From: Bacilli bacterium
GTDB taxonomy: Bacteria > Bacillota_I > Bacilli_A > RF39 > UBA660
Length of the DNA stretch: 44,123 nucleotides
Assembly (NCBI GenBank): GCA_028693035.1
Contig: JAQUWE010000014.1
Location: 1-44,123, forward strand
Reading direction: 5' to 3'
Shown here: one piece after another, positions 15,253 to 24,750 of the stretch
Numbering within the stretch: position 1 is the first letter of the stretch
Layout of the letters: the number at the start of each line of letters is the position of its first letter
Position numbers and translations under genes: made by a program
The notes under the pieces: model-generated
What the model saw: only the letters and a program-made list of their open reading frames with translations
The model's database searches: none
Told to the model about the DNA's origin: nothing

Positions 15253-16705
15253 GGTTTCCTCCTTCCAAAGGATGCAATGCAAGATTACATTCTTTTTCAA
15301 TCAATGATGCCAATTGGTACATTTTGGCTTCTTCTAATCTATTTCCAATAATATGAAGTCCAATCGGAAGATGCTTGCTATCAAAACCGATAGGTACACT
15401 CATACCAGGAAGACCTGCCATATTTACTGGAATAACCAAGATATCATCAAGGAATGATTTTAATGGGTTGTCCATTTCTTCTGTCAAACCATAAGCGGTT
15501 GTGGTTGTAGTAGGTCCAATAATAAGATCATATTTTTCAAAGGCTTTTTCAAAACTTTTTTGGATAGAACTACGTAAAGATAAAGCTTTGTTATAGTATT
15601 CAGTCGCATTGCTGCCACTTAGTAAATAACTTCCTACCATAATCCTTCTTTTTACTTCTTTTCCAAACCCTTCTGCTCTTGTCTTGGTATAAAGTTCTTC
15701 TACAGAAGCTGCATTTTCTTTGGCATATCCATAGCGGATTCCATCAAAACGAGCAAGATTACTGCTGGCTTCTCCCATCGCAATAATTTGGTATAAAGTA
15801 ACTGCATTTTCAATATGTTCTATATCAATATACTCTGTTACAGCACCTTTTTCTTCTAAAAGACTTACAATTTTTTCTACTTTTTGTTTGATTTCAGGAT
15901 TGACTACATCGCCCATAAAGTAATTAGGAATTCCTATTTTCATTCCTTTGATATCTTGACCAATATATCTTGTAAAATCTTCTTTATCTCTAGAAATATT
16001 GGTTAAATCTTTTTCATCTTGTCCAATTAAAGTATTTAATAATACTGCATTTTCATATACGTTTCTTGTCATAGGTCCAATTTGGTCTAAACTAGAGGCA
16101 AAAGCGACAAGGCCATATCTAGAAATACTTCCATAAGTAGGTTTCATTCCTACAATTCCTGTATAACTAGCAGGCTGACGAATGGATCCACCAGTATCAC
16201 TACCAAGCGCAAAAGGCGTAAGGCGTGCTGCTACCAATGAAGCACTTCCTCCTGAAGATCCTCCTGCAATTCTGCTTGTATCCCATGGATTTTTAGGAGC
16301 CCCAAAGTAACTTGTTCTACTAGTAGATCCCATGGCAAATTCATCCATATTGGCTTTTCCTATAATAATCATATTTTTTTCTTTGATTTTCTGTACAACA
16401 GTTGCATCAAAAATAGGGGTATAGTTTTCTAACATTTTAGAAGCACATGTGGTTTTAATATCTTGGGTAGAAATATTGTCTTTTATCGCAATTGGAAGTC
16501 CAAATAAAAGATTATCTACTTCTTTGTTTTCTAATGCTTTTGCTTCTTCAATTGCTTTTTCTTTATTCACTGTAATAAAAGCATTCAATTCTTTATTTTT
16601 TTCAATACGATCTATTGCTTCCATTACTAAATCAAGTGGTTTGATTGTTTTATTTTTTAGTAATGTATTGATTTCTATAAGGGGTAAATCTAAATATTTA
16701 TTCAT
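15239..16705 (-). CDS. gatA: Asp/Glu-tRNA amidotransferase subunit A (amidase)
   Basis: The 488-residue amidase subunit of GatCAB, which releases ammonia from glutamine or asparagine. The Ser-cisSer-Lys site is intact: K75 in PIAIKDN, S150 in GGSSGGSAS and S174 in GSDTGGSIRQPAS, with the same spacing as in the S. aureus enzyme. Full family length. The gene overlaps gatC by 8 bp and gatB by 14 bp, giving strict operon order C-A-B. Confidence 0.98.
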   Translation of the reverse strand: MNKYLDLPLIEINTLLKNKTIKPLDLVMEAIDRIEKNKELNAFITVNKEKAIEEAKALENKEVDNLLFGLPIAIKDNISTQDIKTTCASKMLENYTPIFDATVVQKIKEKNMIIIGKANMDEFAMGSTSRTSYFGAPKNPWDTSRIAGGSSGGSASLVAARLTPFALGSDTGGSIRQPASYTGIVGMKPTYGSISRYGLVAFASSLDQIGPMTRNVYENAVLLNTLIGQDEKDLTNISRDKEDFTRYIGQDIKGMKIGIPNYFMGDVVNPEIKQKVEKIVSLLEEKGAVTEYIDIEHIENAVTLYQIIAMGEASSNLARFDGIRYGYAKENAASVEELYTKTRAEGFGKEVKRRIMVGSYLLSGSNATEYYNKALSLRSSIQKSFEKAFEKYDLIIGPTTTTTAYGLTEEMDNPLKSFLDDILVIPVNMAGLPGMSVPIGFDSKHLPIGLHIIGNRLEEAKMYQLASLIEKECNLALHPLEGGNHANI

Positions 16706-16991
16706 GAACCATCACCGGCACTTCTATATAATTTCCACTTGTTCTAGGGGCATTCTTTTTTACATCTGCAAAAAGAATTTGTTCTTTGGTTACATCTTCT
16801 CTAAGAGACGCTGTATGTTTTACTGGTGTTATCAGTAAATCATCTGATACACCTTCTACTTCTTTTATTTTTTCTACTTCGTTAAAAAGACTTTTGAGTT
16901 GTCTTTGGTATATTTCTATTTCTTCTTCTGTTACTTCAATTCTAGCAAGGCTCGCTACGTGTCTTACTTCTTCTTTGGTAAGAGTATCCAT
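16698..16991 (-). CDS. gatC: Asp/Glu-tRNA amidotransferase subunit C
   Basis: The 97-residue GatC chaperone-like subunit that belts GatA and GatB together. It opens with MDTLTKEEVRHVASLARIEVTEEE in the family style and ends with the segment that wraps GatA (residues about 60-97, with LREDV). The start at 16991 follows AAAGGTGA. It is the first gene of gatCAB. Confidence 0.96.
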   Translation of the reverse strand: MDTLTKEEVRHVASLARIEVTEEEIEIYQRQLKSLFNEVEKIKEVEGVSDDLLITPVKHTASLREDVTKEQILFADVKKNAPRTSGNYIEVPVMVHE

Positions 16992-17054
16992 TTTATCACC
17001 TTTCTTTTTTTACTTTCCCATTATACCATGAAATGCCTTCTTTTCAAAGATTCT

Positions 17055-17086
17055 AAAAGAAAAAAAGAGAACCTTAATTCTCTTTT
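17055..17086 (-). terminator. Terminator upstream of gatC
   Basis: AAAAGAGAA (17063-17071) and TTCTCTTTT (17078-17086) pair around 6 bases and a T run follows on the minus strand. The 5' arm includes the last codons and part of the stop of the 169-residue gene, so that gene ends inside its terminator. Confidence 0.8.
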
Positions 17087-17583
17087 GCATAGTATTTATA
17101 AATATGACTTTTTCCTATTTCTCTTTCTGTACAAGTTTCATAAAAATCTTTTAAATCAAAATGTTTAGAAAGTGTTTCTTTATCTCTACTTGTTGTATAT
17201 AAACTTACAATGGTTGTTTTTTCTTCTATTAAAAGACCTTCTGCTTTTACACTGTAAGAAATATCATTGCCCTCTTTGTTTCCAAATGTAATTTCAAAAG
17301 TATCAAGACTTTTGTGTTCCCAAACGCCCATATTATTTACCGATATTGTTACGTTTCCGATATCTCCTTTATAGGTTTTATTTTCTAAATTACTTAAAGA
17401 ATGAATGTTTTGTAAATCTACTTTAATATCAACAGCACCTGATACAATTTTTTCATCTACTTGCTGTGGAAAAAATTCTGTCATGATCTGCACACTGATG
17501 ATGCTTTCTTCTTGATAAAGTCTTTGTCTTAAGTTTGTTTCTGATGATTTTATTTTAAAATTATGATTTTCTATTTTTAACAT
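17074..17583 (-). CDS. Protein of unknown function between herA-like gene and gatC
   Basis: Not recognised. A soluble-looking 169-residue protein rich in beta strands (KIDVDLQ-like alternation, GDIGNVTISVNNMGVWEH), without signal peptide or membrane helix. The start at 17583 has AAGGAAG upstream. A promoter-like TATAAT lies just upstream and it ends in its own terminator, so it is probably transcribed alone. The position between a HerA-like ATPase and gatC gives no functional clue. Confidence 0.75.
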   Translation of the reverse strand: MLKIENHNFKIKSSETNLRQRLYQEESIISVQIMTEFFPQQVDEKIVSGAVDIKVDLQNIHSLSNLENKTYKGDIGNVTISVNNMGVWEHKSLDTFEITFGNKEGNDISYSVKAEGLLIEEKTTIVSLYTTSRDKETLSKHFDLKDFYETCTEREIGKSHIYKYYAKEN

Positions 17584-17629
17584 ATTATCTTCCTTTCTTT
17601 TCTATTATAACATATTCTTCTTTTATATA

Positions 17630-17663
17630 AAGAAAAATACCTTTATGCAAAGTATTTTCCCTG
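17630..17663 (-). terminator. Terminator of the ftsY-herA operon
   Basis: On the minus strand, AAAATACTTT pairs with AAAGGTATTTT (one bulged G) around a short loop and ends in a T-rich run. It lies just after the HerA-like gene. Confidence 0.6.
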
Positions 17664-17675
17664 ATTTTTTTAATT

Positions 17676-19445
17676 TTAAGATTTTGGTTTTACTTGCCAG
17701 TTATCTACAACATCACAGTTGCTACTGTGTGGTGGTGGAACTGGTTTATCCATCCTGATAATAAGTGGTACTTTAAACGCAGAACCAAAGGCTACACAAG
17801 TACCTGGTTGTAGGCTCTTTTGTTTTTCTACTACTTCAGCACTAATATTAGGTAGCATTTTTCTAATGTAATCCAAATCTCTTGGATGGGTCATTTTAAA
17901 GATTAGGAAGTTAGAACACTGTGAAATAACGGTTTCTGATATTTCAACAGGTCTTTGTGAAATTAAATTAAACATAAGTCCATATTTACGACCTTCTTTA
18001 GCAATACGGTCAAAGATATTGTATCCAATTAAATTCTTATCGTTATCATTTTGTACATAACGGTGAGATTCTTCTAAGAAAAGGTGGAATGGAATAGTTG
18101 CTCTATTCGCAAGTCTCTTTGTAAAAGTAAATAAGAATCTAGAGAAAATCTTCGTAATAACTTTTGCTAAAGAATCTTCTACATCTTCTAAGTTAAAGTT
18201 TACAATTTGTGCTTTTCTACCATTGTAAGTGACCAAACTTGAAATAAAGCTTTCCAAGCTTACATAGCTAGGATAACTGAAGAACTTCGCATTTTCACTA
18301 ATAACAATAGAATGAAGACGTACTTTTAAAGTAACCGCATCATTATATGCTTTTTCATTATTCAAAAGTCCTTCTGAAATAAGAGTAAAGTTAAGCGCTT
18401 TCTCCATATCTTCAAGAGTATAATAAAGAGATGTTGCAGGTTCATATCCATCTAAATTGTCATCGATAAATCCAGAAATATATTGTGTTACTAAAACACT
18501 TTCTGTAAAGTTTCCTTGTGTATCGATAATAAAACATTCTCTGAATTTTCTTGTATATCCAATTCCTTGTACTTTTGCTTCTGAATTAAATTCTGGTGTT
18601 GAACAAGTATTTAATATAGAAAAGATATCATTTCTTTTACTAGAAGCTGTTTGATTTGTATATAAAATCGTTAAAATAGCACGTGCAATTAAATGATTTT
18701 TATAACGCATTGCTTCTTCTGAAGTTTCTGCAAAAATACGAGTCAATTTAAGCATTCTTTCAATAATAGGAAGTTGTGCATGTTCTTGGGCATCTAATAA
18801 AAGAGCCAAATCATCTAAATTCAATAACCATAATGGAATACGAATTTGTTCTCCTCCATTTTGTAAATCATTTTCATTGGTTGTATAAAATTTAAAATGA
18901 TAATTTGGATTGATTTTATTCATTTGCATGAAAGAATTATGATATTCCCCGTAAGCATCAAATATTAAGAAGTTCGCCTTATATGGTAAAACTTTTGTAT
19001 TTCCAAAAATGTTTTGTAAAAGACGGGCTACTCCCCATGATTTACCACTACCACTGTTACCAAAAACAGCCATATGATTGCTCCATAAATCATTGATATT
19101 GACATGAATATCACATTTGTCATATAAAGGTGACTTTCCAATATAAAAACTCTCTTTATCGTCTGCTCCTACGATAAGTTTAATTTCTTCTTCTGAAATA
19201 AGTCTTGGTTTTGCATGCAAAGTAGGTTTTCTAAGAACACCTCCTAGGAAACGATCCCCATCAAATTCTCCTAGGAAATGTACTTTGATCATTTCTTCTG
19301 AAACATCTTCTACTTCTCCTAATATTCTTTTGTCTTTATCTTCCAAAACAACATGCATATTCATTAGGTTTTCAGATATTTTTGATTCTTTATTTACTTC
19401 AATATGTGCTTCACTGTTTCCAATATAAACGATTTTTCCTAACAT
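17676..19445 (-). CDS. HerA-like hexameric ATPase
   Basis: A 589-residue protein of the HerA/FtsK superfamily (DUF87). It has an N-terminal HAS-barrel-like domain (about 1-95), Walker A GNSGSGKSW at 129-137, and Walker B with LFLEESHRYVQND (about 465-477) followed by EGRKYGLMFNLISQRPVEIS, the usual sensor region. HerA ATPases move DNA as ring hexamers; in archaea they work with the NurA nuclease in end resection, and in bacteria some act in phage defence with a nuclease or SIR2 partner. No such partner is adjacent: the gene is last in an ftsY-membrane protein-ylxM operon, 14 bp after ylxM. The role here is unknown. Confidence 0.88.
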   Translation of the reverse strand: MLGKIVYIGNSEAHIEVNKESKISENLMNMHVVLEDKDKRILGEVEDVSEEMIKVHFLGEFDGDRFLGGVLRKPTLHAKPRLISEEEIKLIVGADDKESFYIGKSPLYDKCDIHVNINDLWSNHMAVFGNSGSGKSWGVARLLQNIFGNTKVLPYKANFLIFDAYGEYHNSFMQMNKINPNYHFKFYTTNENDLQNGGEQIRIPLWLLNLDDLALLLDAQEHAQLPIIERMLKLTRIFAETSEEAMRYKNHLIARAILTILYTNQTASSKRNDIFSILNTCSTPEFNSEAKVQGIGYTRKFRECFIIDTQGNFTESVLVTQYISGFIDDNLDGYEPATSLYYTLEDMEKALNFTLISEGLLNNEKAYNDAVTLKVRLHSIVISENAKFFSYPSYVSLESFISSLVTYNGRKAQIVNFNLEDVEDSLAKVITKIFSRFLFTFTKRLANRATIPFHLFLEESHRYVQNDNDKNLIGYNIFDRIAKEGRKYGLMFNLISQRPVEISETVISQCSNFLIFKMTHPRDLDYIRKMLPNISAEVVEKQKSLQPGTCVAFGSAFKVPLIIRMDKPVPPPHSSNCDVVDNWQVKPKS

Positions 19446-19459
19446 ATTTTCATCCCCTT

Positions 19460-19750
19460 TTATAATTCTTCTAATTCTTCTCTTATTTTTTTATCTTCTA
19501 TTTTTTCTATTATAGCATATAATTCTTTCTTTTTTTTGTATAAGCTAAGTTTTTCTTCGTAGAAATCTAACTTGTGTTCTGCGTCTTTTATTTGTTTATG
19601 TATAGCATTTCTGCTGATTTCATGATTGTCTGCTAGTTCTGATAAACTAAGATCATGATGATAATATTCTGTAAAATATTCTTGTTGTTTTTCTGTTAAT
19701 AACGAACCATAGAAATCAAACAAATCAATATAGTATAATTTATTTTCCAT
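19460..19750 (-). CDS. ylxM: YlxM family DNA-binding protein (SRP-associated)
   Basis: A 96-residue helix-turn-helix protein of the UPF0122/YlxM family: LFDFYGSLLTEKQQEYFTEYYHHDLSLSELA, then the recognition helix NHEISRNAIHKQIKDAE and a coiled-coil tail. YlxM is usually encoded with ffh and is linked to the signal recognition particle pathway; here it sits downstream of ftsY instead, which keeps the SRP link. Its ATG overlaps the stop of the preceding gene (TAATG) and has no good ribosome site, suggesting coupled translation. Confidence 0.9.
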   Translation of the reverse strand: MENKLYYIDLFDFYGSLLTEKQQEYFTEYYHHDLSLSELADNHEISRNAIHKQIKDAEHKLDFYEEKLSLYKKKKELYAIIEKIEDKKIREELEEL

Positions 19751-20022
19751 TATACGAATTTCATTAGAATTTCATATACAATAATAATGCCTGCTAAAAT
19801 ATAAAGAAATGCGAAACATGTTTTTTTATAAAGTACATAATTGTTATAAGCACCCATCCATAAGAAAGCTACTCCTAAAATTTGTAAAACAAGCAAAAGT
19901 TCTGGAATAAAAAGATAAATAATACCCATAATGCATAATGTAAGGGCAAGTACAAATTGTATAAAAACAGGGAATTTCTTTCTTACAAGTTCTTTTTCTG
20001 ATTTTGTTATTTTCTTTTCCAT
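19750..20022 (-). CDS. Small three-helix membrane protein
   Basis: Not recognised. 90 residues with a charged N-terminus (MEKKITKSEKELVRKKF) and about three hydrophobic segments. I chose the ATG at 20022 because AAGGAG lies 7 bases upstream and it begins one base after the ftsY stop; the upstream extension of the frame only shadows the ftsY end. Placement between ftsY and ylxM hints at a membrane role near protein targeting, but nothing in the sequence shows it. Confidence 0.8.
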   Translation of the reverse strand: MEKKITKSEKELVRKKFPVFIQFVLALTLCIMGIIYLFIPELLLVLQILGVAFLWMGAYNNYVLYKKTCFAFLYILAGIIIVYEILMKFV

Positions 20023-20023
20023 T

Positions 20024-21001
20024 TTACCACTCCTTAAATAATCCATAAATATAGTTTTCAATATCAAAAATACGTAAATCTTCTTTGGCTTCCCCAAGTC
20101 CTACATATTTAACAGGGATAGAAGCACTTTCCTTAATAGCAAGAACAATACCACCTTTGGCGGTTCCATCTAATTTGGTAAGAACAATGCCTGTAATATC
20201 TGTTATTTCTTTAAAACTTTTGGCTTGACTGATTCCATTTTGACCAGTGGTTGCATCTATAACAAGCAAGGTCTCATGTGGTGCATTTGGAATGAGTTTC
20301 CCAATGACTTTGTTCATTTTTTCAAGTTCTTTCATAAGCCCCACTTTGTTTTGTAAACGACCTGCTGTATCGATTAAAACCATATCATAATTTTCTTTGT
20401 TTGCTTTTTCTAATGCTTCATATATCACACTAGAAGGATCCGCTTCTTCTTTAAAAAAAACATCAGCTCCTACTCTTTTGCCCCACTCTATCAATTGCTC
20501 TATAGCGCCTGCTCTAAAAGTATCGCCTGCTACTAAAAGAACTTTTTTTCCTTCTTTTTTAAAGTTGTAAGCCATTTTTCCAATCGTTGTTGTTTTCCCA
20601 ACCCCATTTACGCCTACAAAGAGGAGAACGGTAGGTCCTTCTTCTGCTTCCTTTATTTTATTGACAATAATGTCATTATTTACATAGATAATAAACATTT
20701 CATCAACAATTACTTCTTTTAAATCTAAAGCAGATGTAATATTTTCCTTTTTGACTCTTTTACGAAGTTTATCAATAAAGGACATAACAGTTTCTACACC
20801 GATATCTGCCATAATTAAAATTTCTTCAAGTTCTTCAAAGTATGAAGCATCTATTTTATTGTACTTCATTGTCAGTAAATTCAATTTAGAAACAAATTCT
20901 TTTCTTGTTTTTTCAAGACCTTTATCATAATAAACAGTATCTTTTTTCTCTTCTTCTGTTTTGTTTTCAAATATTTTTTTAAATTTATCAAATAATCCCA
21001 T
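20024..21001 (-). CDS. ftsY: Signal recognition particle receptor FtsY
   Basis: The 325-residue SRP receptor GTPase, which docks Ffh-ribosome complexes at the membrane. It has the NG domain with G1 at 130-138 (GVNGVGKTT), DTFRAGAIEQL, the DTAGRLQNK motif, TKLDGTAKGG and the closing GLGEAKEDL. The acidic A domain is very short (about 20 residues), common in Bacillota. I chose the ATG at 21001 (MGLFDKFKKIF) with GGTGAT upstream; the open frame beyond it encodes an untypical hydrophobic stretch. First gene of the operon ending with the HerA-like gene. Confidence 0.97.
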   Translation of the reverse strand: MGLFDKFKKIFENKTEEEKKDTVYYDKGLEKTRKEFVSKLNLLTMKYNKIDASYFEELEEILIMADIGVETVMSFIDKLRKRVKKENITSALDLKEVIVDEMFIIYVNNDIIVNKIKEAEEGPTVLLFVGVNGVGKTTTIGKMAYNFKKEGKKVLLVAGDTFRAGAIEQLIEWGKRVGADVFFKEEADPSSVIYEALEKANKENYDMVLIDTAGRLQNKVGLMKELEKMNKVIGKLIPNAPHETLLVIDATTGQNGISQAKSFKEITDITGIVLTKLDGTAKGGIVLAIKESASIPVKYVGLGEAKEDLRIFDIENYIYGLFKEW

Positions 21002-21095
21002 AGTATCACCATTATCATTGTACACTAAAATGCTTAAAAAGGAAATATTTATAAGAAGAGAAACATATATAAGTAAGAACAAATCATATGGCTAC

Positions 21096-21124
21096 TAGAC
21101 AAAATGCAAAAAAAAAGATATAAT
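21096..21124 (+). promoter_or_regulatory. Promoter of the RNase J gene
   Basis: TAGACA (21096-21101) and a perfect TATAAT (21119-21124) are separated by 17 bases, 45 bases before the RNase J start codon. Confidence 0.7.
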
Positions 21125-21168
21125 GTTGTAGTTCATTTGATTACGGACTAAAAAGAAAGGAGCAACGA

Positions 21169-22854
21169 ATGAAATTTAAAGAAAACGGAGACACCAAAAT
21201 ATTTGCACTCGGTGGTCTCGGTGAAGTTGGTAAAAATATGTATTGTGTGATGCATAATAACCAAATCATTATAACGGATGCTGGAATTACATTTCCAGCT
21301 GGTGAAATTTTAGGTATTGATTATGTCATTCCTGATTTTACCTTTTTGAAACAAAATGAAAGTAAGGTCAAAGCCTTATTTATCACACATGGACATGAAG
21401 ACCATATTGGAGGAATTCCCTTTTTATTACAACAGGTTAATATCCCTAATATCTATGCCCCTGCACAAGCAGTAGGTCTTATTAAAAAGAAATTAGCAGA
21501 TCGTAATATCAAATATAAGAATTTAATTACTTATACGGAAGATACCAAAGTGAAATTTAAAGATATGGAGGTGGAGTTCTTCAGAACAACTCACTCTATC
21601 CCAGATTCACATGGTATTTGTATTACTACATCAAATGGTACAGTTGTCACTACAGGAGACTTCAAATTTGATTATACACCAATTGGGCCTATGGCAAATT
21701 TGCACAAAATGGCTGCACTTGGTTCTAAAGGTGTTACCTTATTATTAAGTGATAGTACCAATGCTTTAAATGAGGGTATGAGTACAAGTGAATCTAAAGT
21801 AGATGAAACTTTATCAGAACTCTTATCTACGCATAATGGCAGAATCATTATCGCAACATTTGCGTCTAATATTTATAGACTTAAACATATTGTAGATTCT
21901 TGTAAAAGAAACAATAGAAAAATATGTGTCTTTGGTAGAAGTATGGATAACAATATTGAAATCTCTATCCAAGGCGGGTATATTAAACATAAAGATGTGT
22001 TTGTATCAGCAGATGAAGCCAATCATTTAAAACCAGAAAATGTATGTATTTTATGTACAGGTTCACAAGGAGAGCCACTTGCTGCTTTATCTAGAATTGC
22101 AGCTGGTATCCATAAACAAATCAAATTACAGCCAGATGATTTAGTTATTTTCTCTTCTTCTGCAATTCCTGGAAATGCCCTTAGTATTTCTAGAACCATT
22201 AATAAACTTTACATGCAAGGTGTGAAAGTATGTACCAATACATCTTTAAGTGATGTACATACAAGTGGTCACGGAAGCCAAGAAGAATTAAAATTAATGA
22301 TCAGACTTATGAATCCAAAATATTTTATGCCTTTCCATGGAGAATACAGAATGCTTAAGAAACATGCTGATTTAGGTGTAGAATGTGACATTCCAAGAGA
22401 GAATACTTTTGTTCTAAAAAATGGAGATGTCCTTTCTATGCATAAGGGTGTTATTAAAAAAGCCGGTTTTGTACAAGCGGGAGATGTCTATGTAGATGGA
22501 AACCGTATTGGAGATATTGGAAATGCTGTTATTAAAGATCGTAATGTCATGGCAAATGATGGTATTGTTGTAGTTATTGCAAATATCGATACCAATCGTA
22601 ATAAATTATTAGACAGACTTAATATTACAACAAGAGGTTTTGTTTTAGTAAACGAAAATGAAGAACTATTAAGAAACTTAGAAGCACTTAGTAAAAAAGC
22701 GATTGAAAGTAAACTCAGTCCAAAATTAAATTATGCCGAAATCAAAAATGAAATTATAAGTACTATAAGTTCTTACGTTTATGATAAAACAGGAAGAAAA
22801 CCTATTATATTGCCTGTTATAATGAATGTAAAAAAAGAAGTGAAATCAAAATAA
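21169..22854 (+). CDS. rnjA: Ribonuclease J
   Basis: A 561-residue metallo-beta-lactamase/beta-CASP RNase with 5' exonuclease and endonuclease activity in mRNA decay and rRNA maturation. The zinc motif is H74-G-H76-E-D78-H79, with further ligands in TTGDFKFD and the beta-CASP segments (LCTGSQGEP, then HTSGHGS and PFHGEYRML). Full length, with the C-terminal domain present. Both J1 and J2 keep these motifs, so the choice of rnjA rests on general likeness only. AAAGGAGCAACGA precedes the ATG. It is convergent with asnB and shares its terminator. Confidence 0.93.
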   Translation: MKFKENGDTKIFALGGLGEVGKNMYCVMHNNQIIITDAGITFPAGEILGIDYVIPDFTFLKQNESKVKALFITHGHEDHIGGIPFLLQQVNIPNIYAPAQAVGLIKKKLADRNIKYKNLITYTEDTKVKFKDMEVEFFRTTHSIPDSHGICITTSNGTVVTTGDFKFDYTPIGPMANLHKMAALGSKGVTLLLSDSTNALNEGMSTSESKVDETLSELLSTHNGRIIIATFASNIYRLKHIVDSCKRNNRKICVFGRSMDNNIEISIQGGYIKHKDVFVSADEANHLKPENVCILCTGSQGEPLAALSRIAAGIHKQIKLQPDDLVIFSSSAIPGNALSISRTINKLYMQGVKVCTNTSLSDVHTSGHGSQEELKLMIRLMNPKYFMPFHGEYRMLKKHADLGVECDIPRENTFVLKNGDVLSMHKGVIKKAGFVQAGDVYVDGNRIGDIGNAVIKDRNVMANDGIVVVIANIDTNRNKLLDRLNITTRGFVLVNENEELLRNLEALSKKAIESKLSPKLNYAEIKNEIISTISSYVYDKTGRKPIILPVIMNVKKEVKSK

Positions 22855-22867
22855 TTCACTTCTTTTT
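22832..22867. terminator. Shared bidirectional terminator of rnj and asnB
   Basis: The 13-bp perfect arms AAAAAGAAGTGAA (22832-22844) and TTCACTTCTTTTT (22855-22867) have A and T runs on the outer sides, so it can work on both strands. It overlaps the last codons of rnj and the stop of asnB. Confidence 0.85.
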
Positions 22868-24443
22868 ATTTGCCACTATTTCCATAGTTTTTTAAAACAC
22901 GGGCACTTGGATCTTTAACATCGCACCCTTCCCAATTTTTATTAGGCATCCAAAAGTCTATAACCATATCACTTTGGTCTTTATAAAAAGATTCAAAGAT
23001 TTCTCTATATAATAAAGATTCTTTTGTAAAAGGTGTATGTTCTTTATATAAAAGAACTTTTTTTGCATAGTCTGCATCTGTATAATATGTTTCTGCAAAT
23101 TCTTTTAAATCATCTACCATAGAATGCCCTACGGCATCACTAAAGGCAGCTTTTTCACGCATCAAGATAGATTCTGGTAAATATTTTCCTACAAATGCTT
23201 TTCTAAGAAGATATTTTCCTTGTCCATATACATTCATTTTTTTGCTAGGGTCTATTTCCATAACATATTTAACAAAATCTAAATCTGCAAAAGGGACTCT
23301 TGCTTCTAATGAACATCCTGAAATACAACGATCTGCTCTTAAAACATCATACATATAAAGTTCTCTAATTCTTTTTTCACTTTCTTCTTGGAAAGCTTCT
23401 TTACTAGGCGCAAAGTCTGTATATTTGTAACCAAATAATTCATCACTTACTTCTCCTGTTAAAACAACCCTAATATCCGTATTTTTACGAATCCAGTCTG
23501 CTAATATATACATACCAATAGAAGCTCTGATGGTTGTAATGTCATATGTTTCTAAATGATAAATTACATTTTTTAAGGCTTCTAAAACATCTTTTTTATT
23601 CATAATAACTTCTGTATGAATACTGCCTATATGATCGGCTACTTCTTTCGCATATTTTAAATCAATCGCATCTTTATCCATTCCAATGGCAAAGGTTCTG
23701 ATTGGTTTTTCTAAGTAATTTGAAGCAATACTACAAACCAAACTTGAATCAAGTCCTCCACTTAACATAAATCCAACAGGTACGTCAGCATCTAATCTTT
23801 TGATTACGCCTGCTTCTAATTTCTGATGAATGTTTTCATAAATTTCTTCTAAAGAATCATCATGAAATGTTTCCACTTTACTGATATCGTGGTAACATAC
23901 AAATTTGCCATCTTGGTAATAATGACCTGGAGGAAAAGGCATTACTTTCTTGCAGAAGTCTAATAAACATTTTGCTTCTGATGCGAATAATATTTTTCCT
24001 TCTTCATCATATCCATAGAATAATGGACGAATACCAATTGGATCACGAGCTGCGATAAATTCTTTTTTAACACCATCATAGAGCGCTAAAGAAAATTCAG
24101 CATCTAGTTTTTCAAACATTTCTGTTCCCCATTTTTCGTACATAGGAAGTAAAACTTCACAATCACTTTCTGAAGTAAAGGTATATCCTTCTTTTAAAAA
24201 TGCTTCTTTTATTTTTCTAAAGTTATATACTTCTCCATTACATACCAATGCATTTTCCCCTTTTGTAAAAGGCTGCATACCTGTTTCTGTAAGTCCCATA
24301 ATGGAAAGACGGTTGAATCCTAAAATTCCTTCTTTCACAATAACCTTTTCTTGATCAGGTCCTCTATACCTGATTTTTGCTAATGATCTTTTAAATTCTT
24401 CAAGATCTGTTTTTTTGTTAGTACTGACCATAAATCCACACAT
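22866..24443 (-). CDS. asnB: Asparagine synthetase (glutamine-hydrolysing)
   Basis: A 525-residue AsnB. The N-terminal glutaminase domain begins MCGF, with Cys2 as nucleophile once Met1 is removed, and contains RGPDQE and CNGEVYN. The synthetase domain carries the pyrophosphate loop LSGGLDSS (about 228-235) and the FAIGMDKDAIDL region, then LTGEVSDELFGYKY. It makes asparagine from aspartate, glutamine and ATP. The start at 24443 has AAGGA upstream. Expression is under an asparagine T-box (24466-24745). With GatCAB in the same window, the cell may have both the free and the tRNA-bound route to asparagine. Confidence 0.96.
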   Translation of the reverse strand: MCGFMVSTNKKTDLEEFKRSLAKIRYRGPDQEKVIVKEGILGFNRLSIMGLTETGMQPFTKGENALVCNGEVYNFRKIKEAFLKEGYTFTSESDCEVLLPMYEKWGTEMFEKLDAEFSLALYDGVKKEFIAARDPIGIRPLFYGYDEEGKILFASEAKCLLDFCKKVMPFPPGHYYQDGKFVCYHDISKVETFHDDSLEEIYENIHQKLEAGVIKRLDADVPVGFMLSGGLDSSLVCSIASNYLEKPIRTFAIGMDKDAIDLKYAKEVADHIGSIHTEVIMNKKDVLEALKNVIYHLETYDITTIRASIGMYILADWIRKNTDIRVVLTGEVSDELFGYKYTDFAPSKEAFQEESEKRIRELYMYDVLRADRCISGCSLEARVPFADLDFVKYVMEIDPSKKMNVYGQGKYLLRKAFVGKYLPESILMREKAAFSDAVGHSMVDDLKEFAETYYTDADYAKKVLLYKEHTPFTKESLLYREIFESFYKDQSDMVIDFWMPNKNWEGCDVKDPSARVLKNYGNSGK

Positions 24444-24465
24444 TTTATTTCCTTCTTTCTACACA

Positions 24466-24745
24466 TAAAAAACTAGTCTCGTATCCCATACGTATGGGAC
24501 GAAACTAGTTTTCCGCGGTGCCACCCAATTTATCATAAAATGTTATATTTTTTCTTTATGATCACTTTCGATTCTAACAAATCTAGCAAGGGTAACGGTT
24601 TACACACCGGCTTAGTCTACTCAGATTTCTCTTTTCAGTAAGCAGCTCTAAAGTGTTATTCATGTATACTTATTTATTTGGTTCGCACTATCCCAAACTC
24701 ACTTAAAAATAGAGGTTACATTACTTGTCTTTGTCAAAGCTATTG
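24466..24745 (-). ncRNA. T-box riboswitch, asparagine-specific (leader of asnB)
   Basis: On the minus strand the leader carries the diagnostic T-box GGGTGGCACCGCGG (24513-24526), followed by a strong terminator: AAAACTAGT with ACTAGTTTT, enclosing CGTCCCATAC and GTATGGGATACG. Stem I is AG-rich, with GGGATAGTGCGAACC in its distal part. The likely specifier loop near 24658-24666 reads GAATAACAC, giving the Asn codon AAC followed by A. Uncharged tRNA(Asn) would stabilise the antiterminator and turn on asnB. The specifier is read by eye; the T-box itself is certain. Confidence 0.92.
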
Positions 24746-24750
24746 AAATT

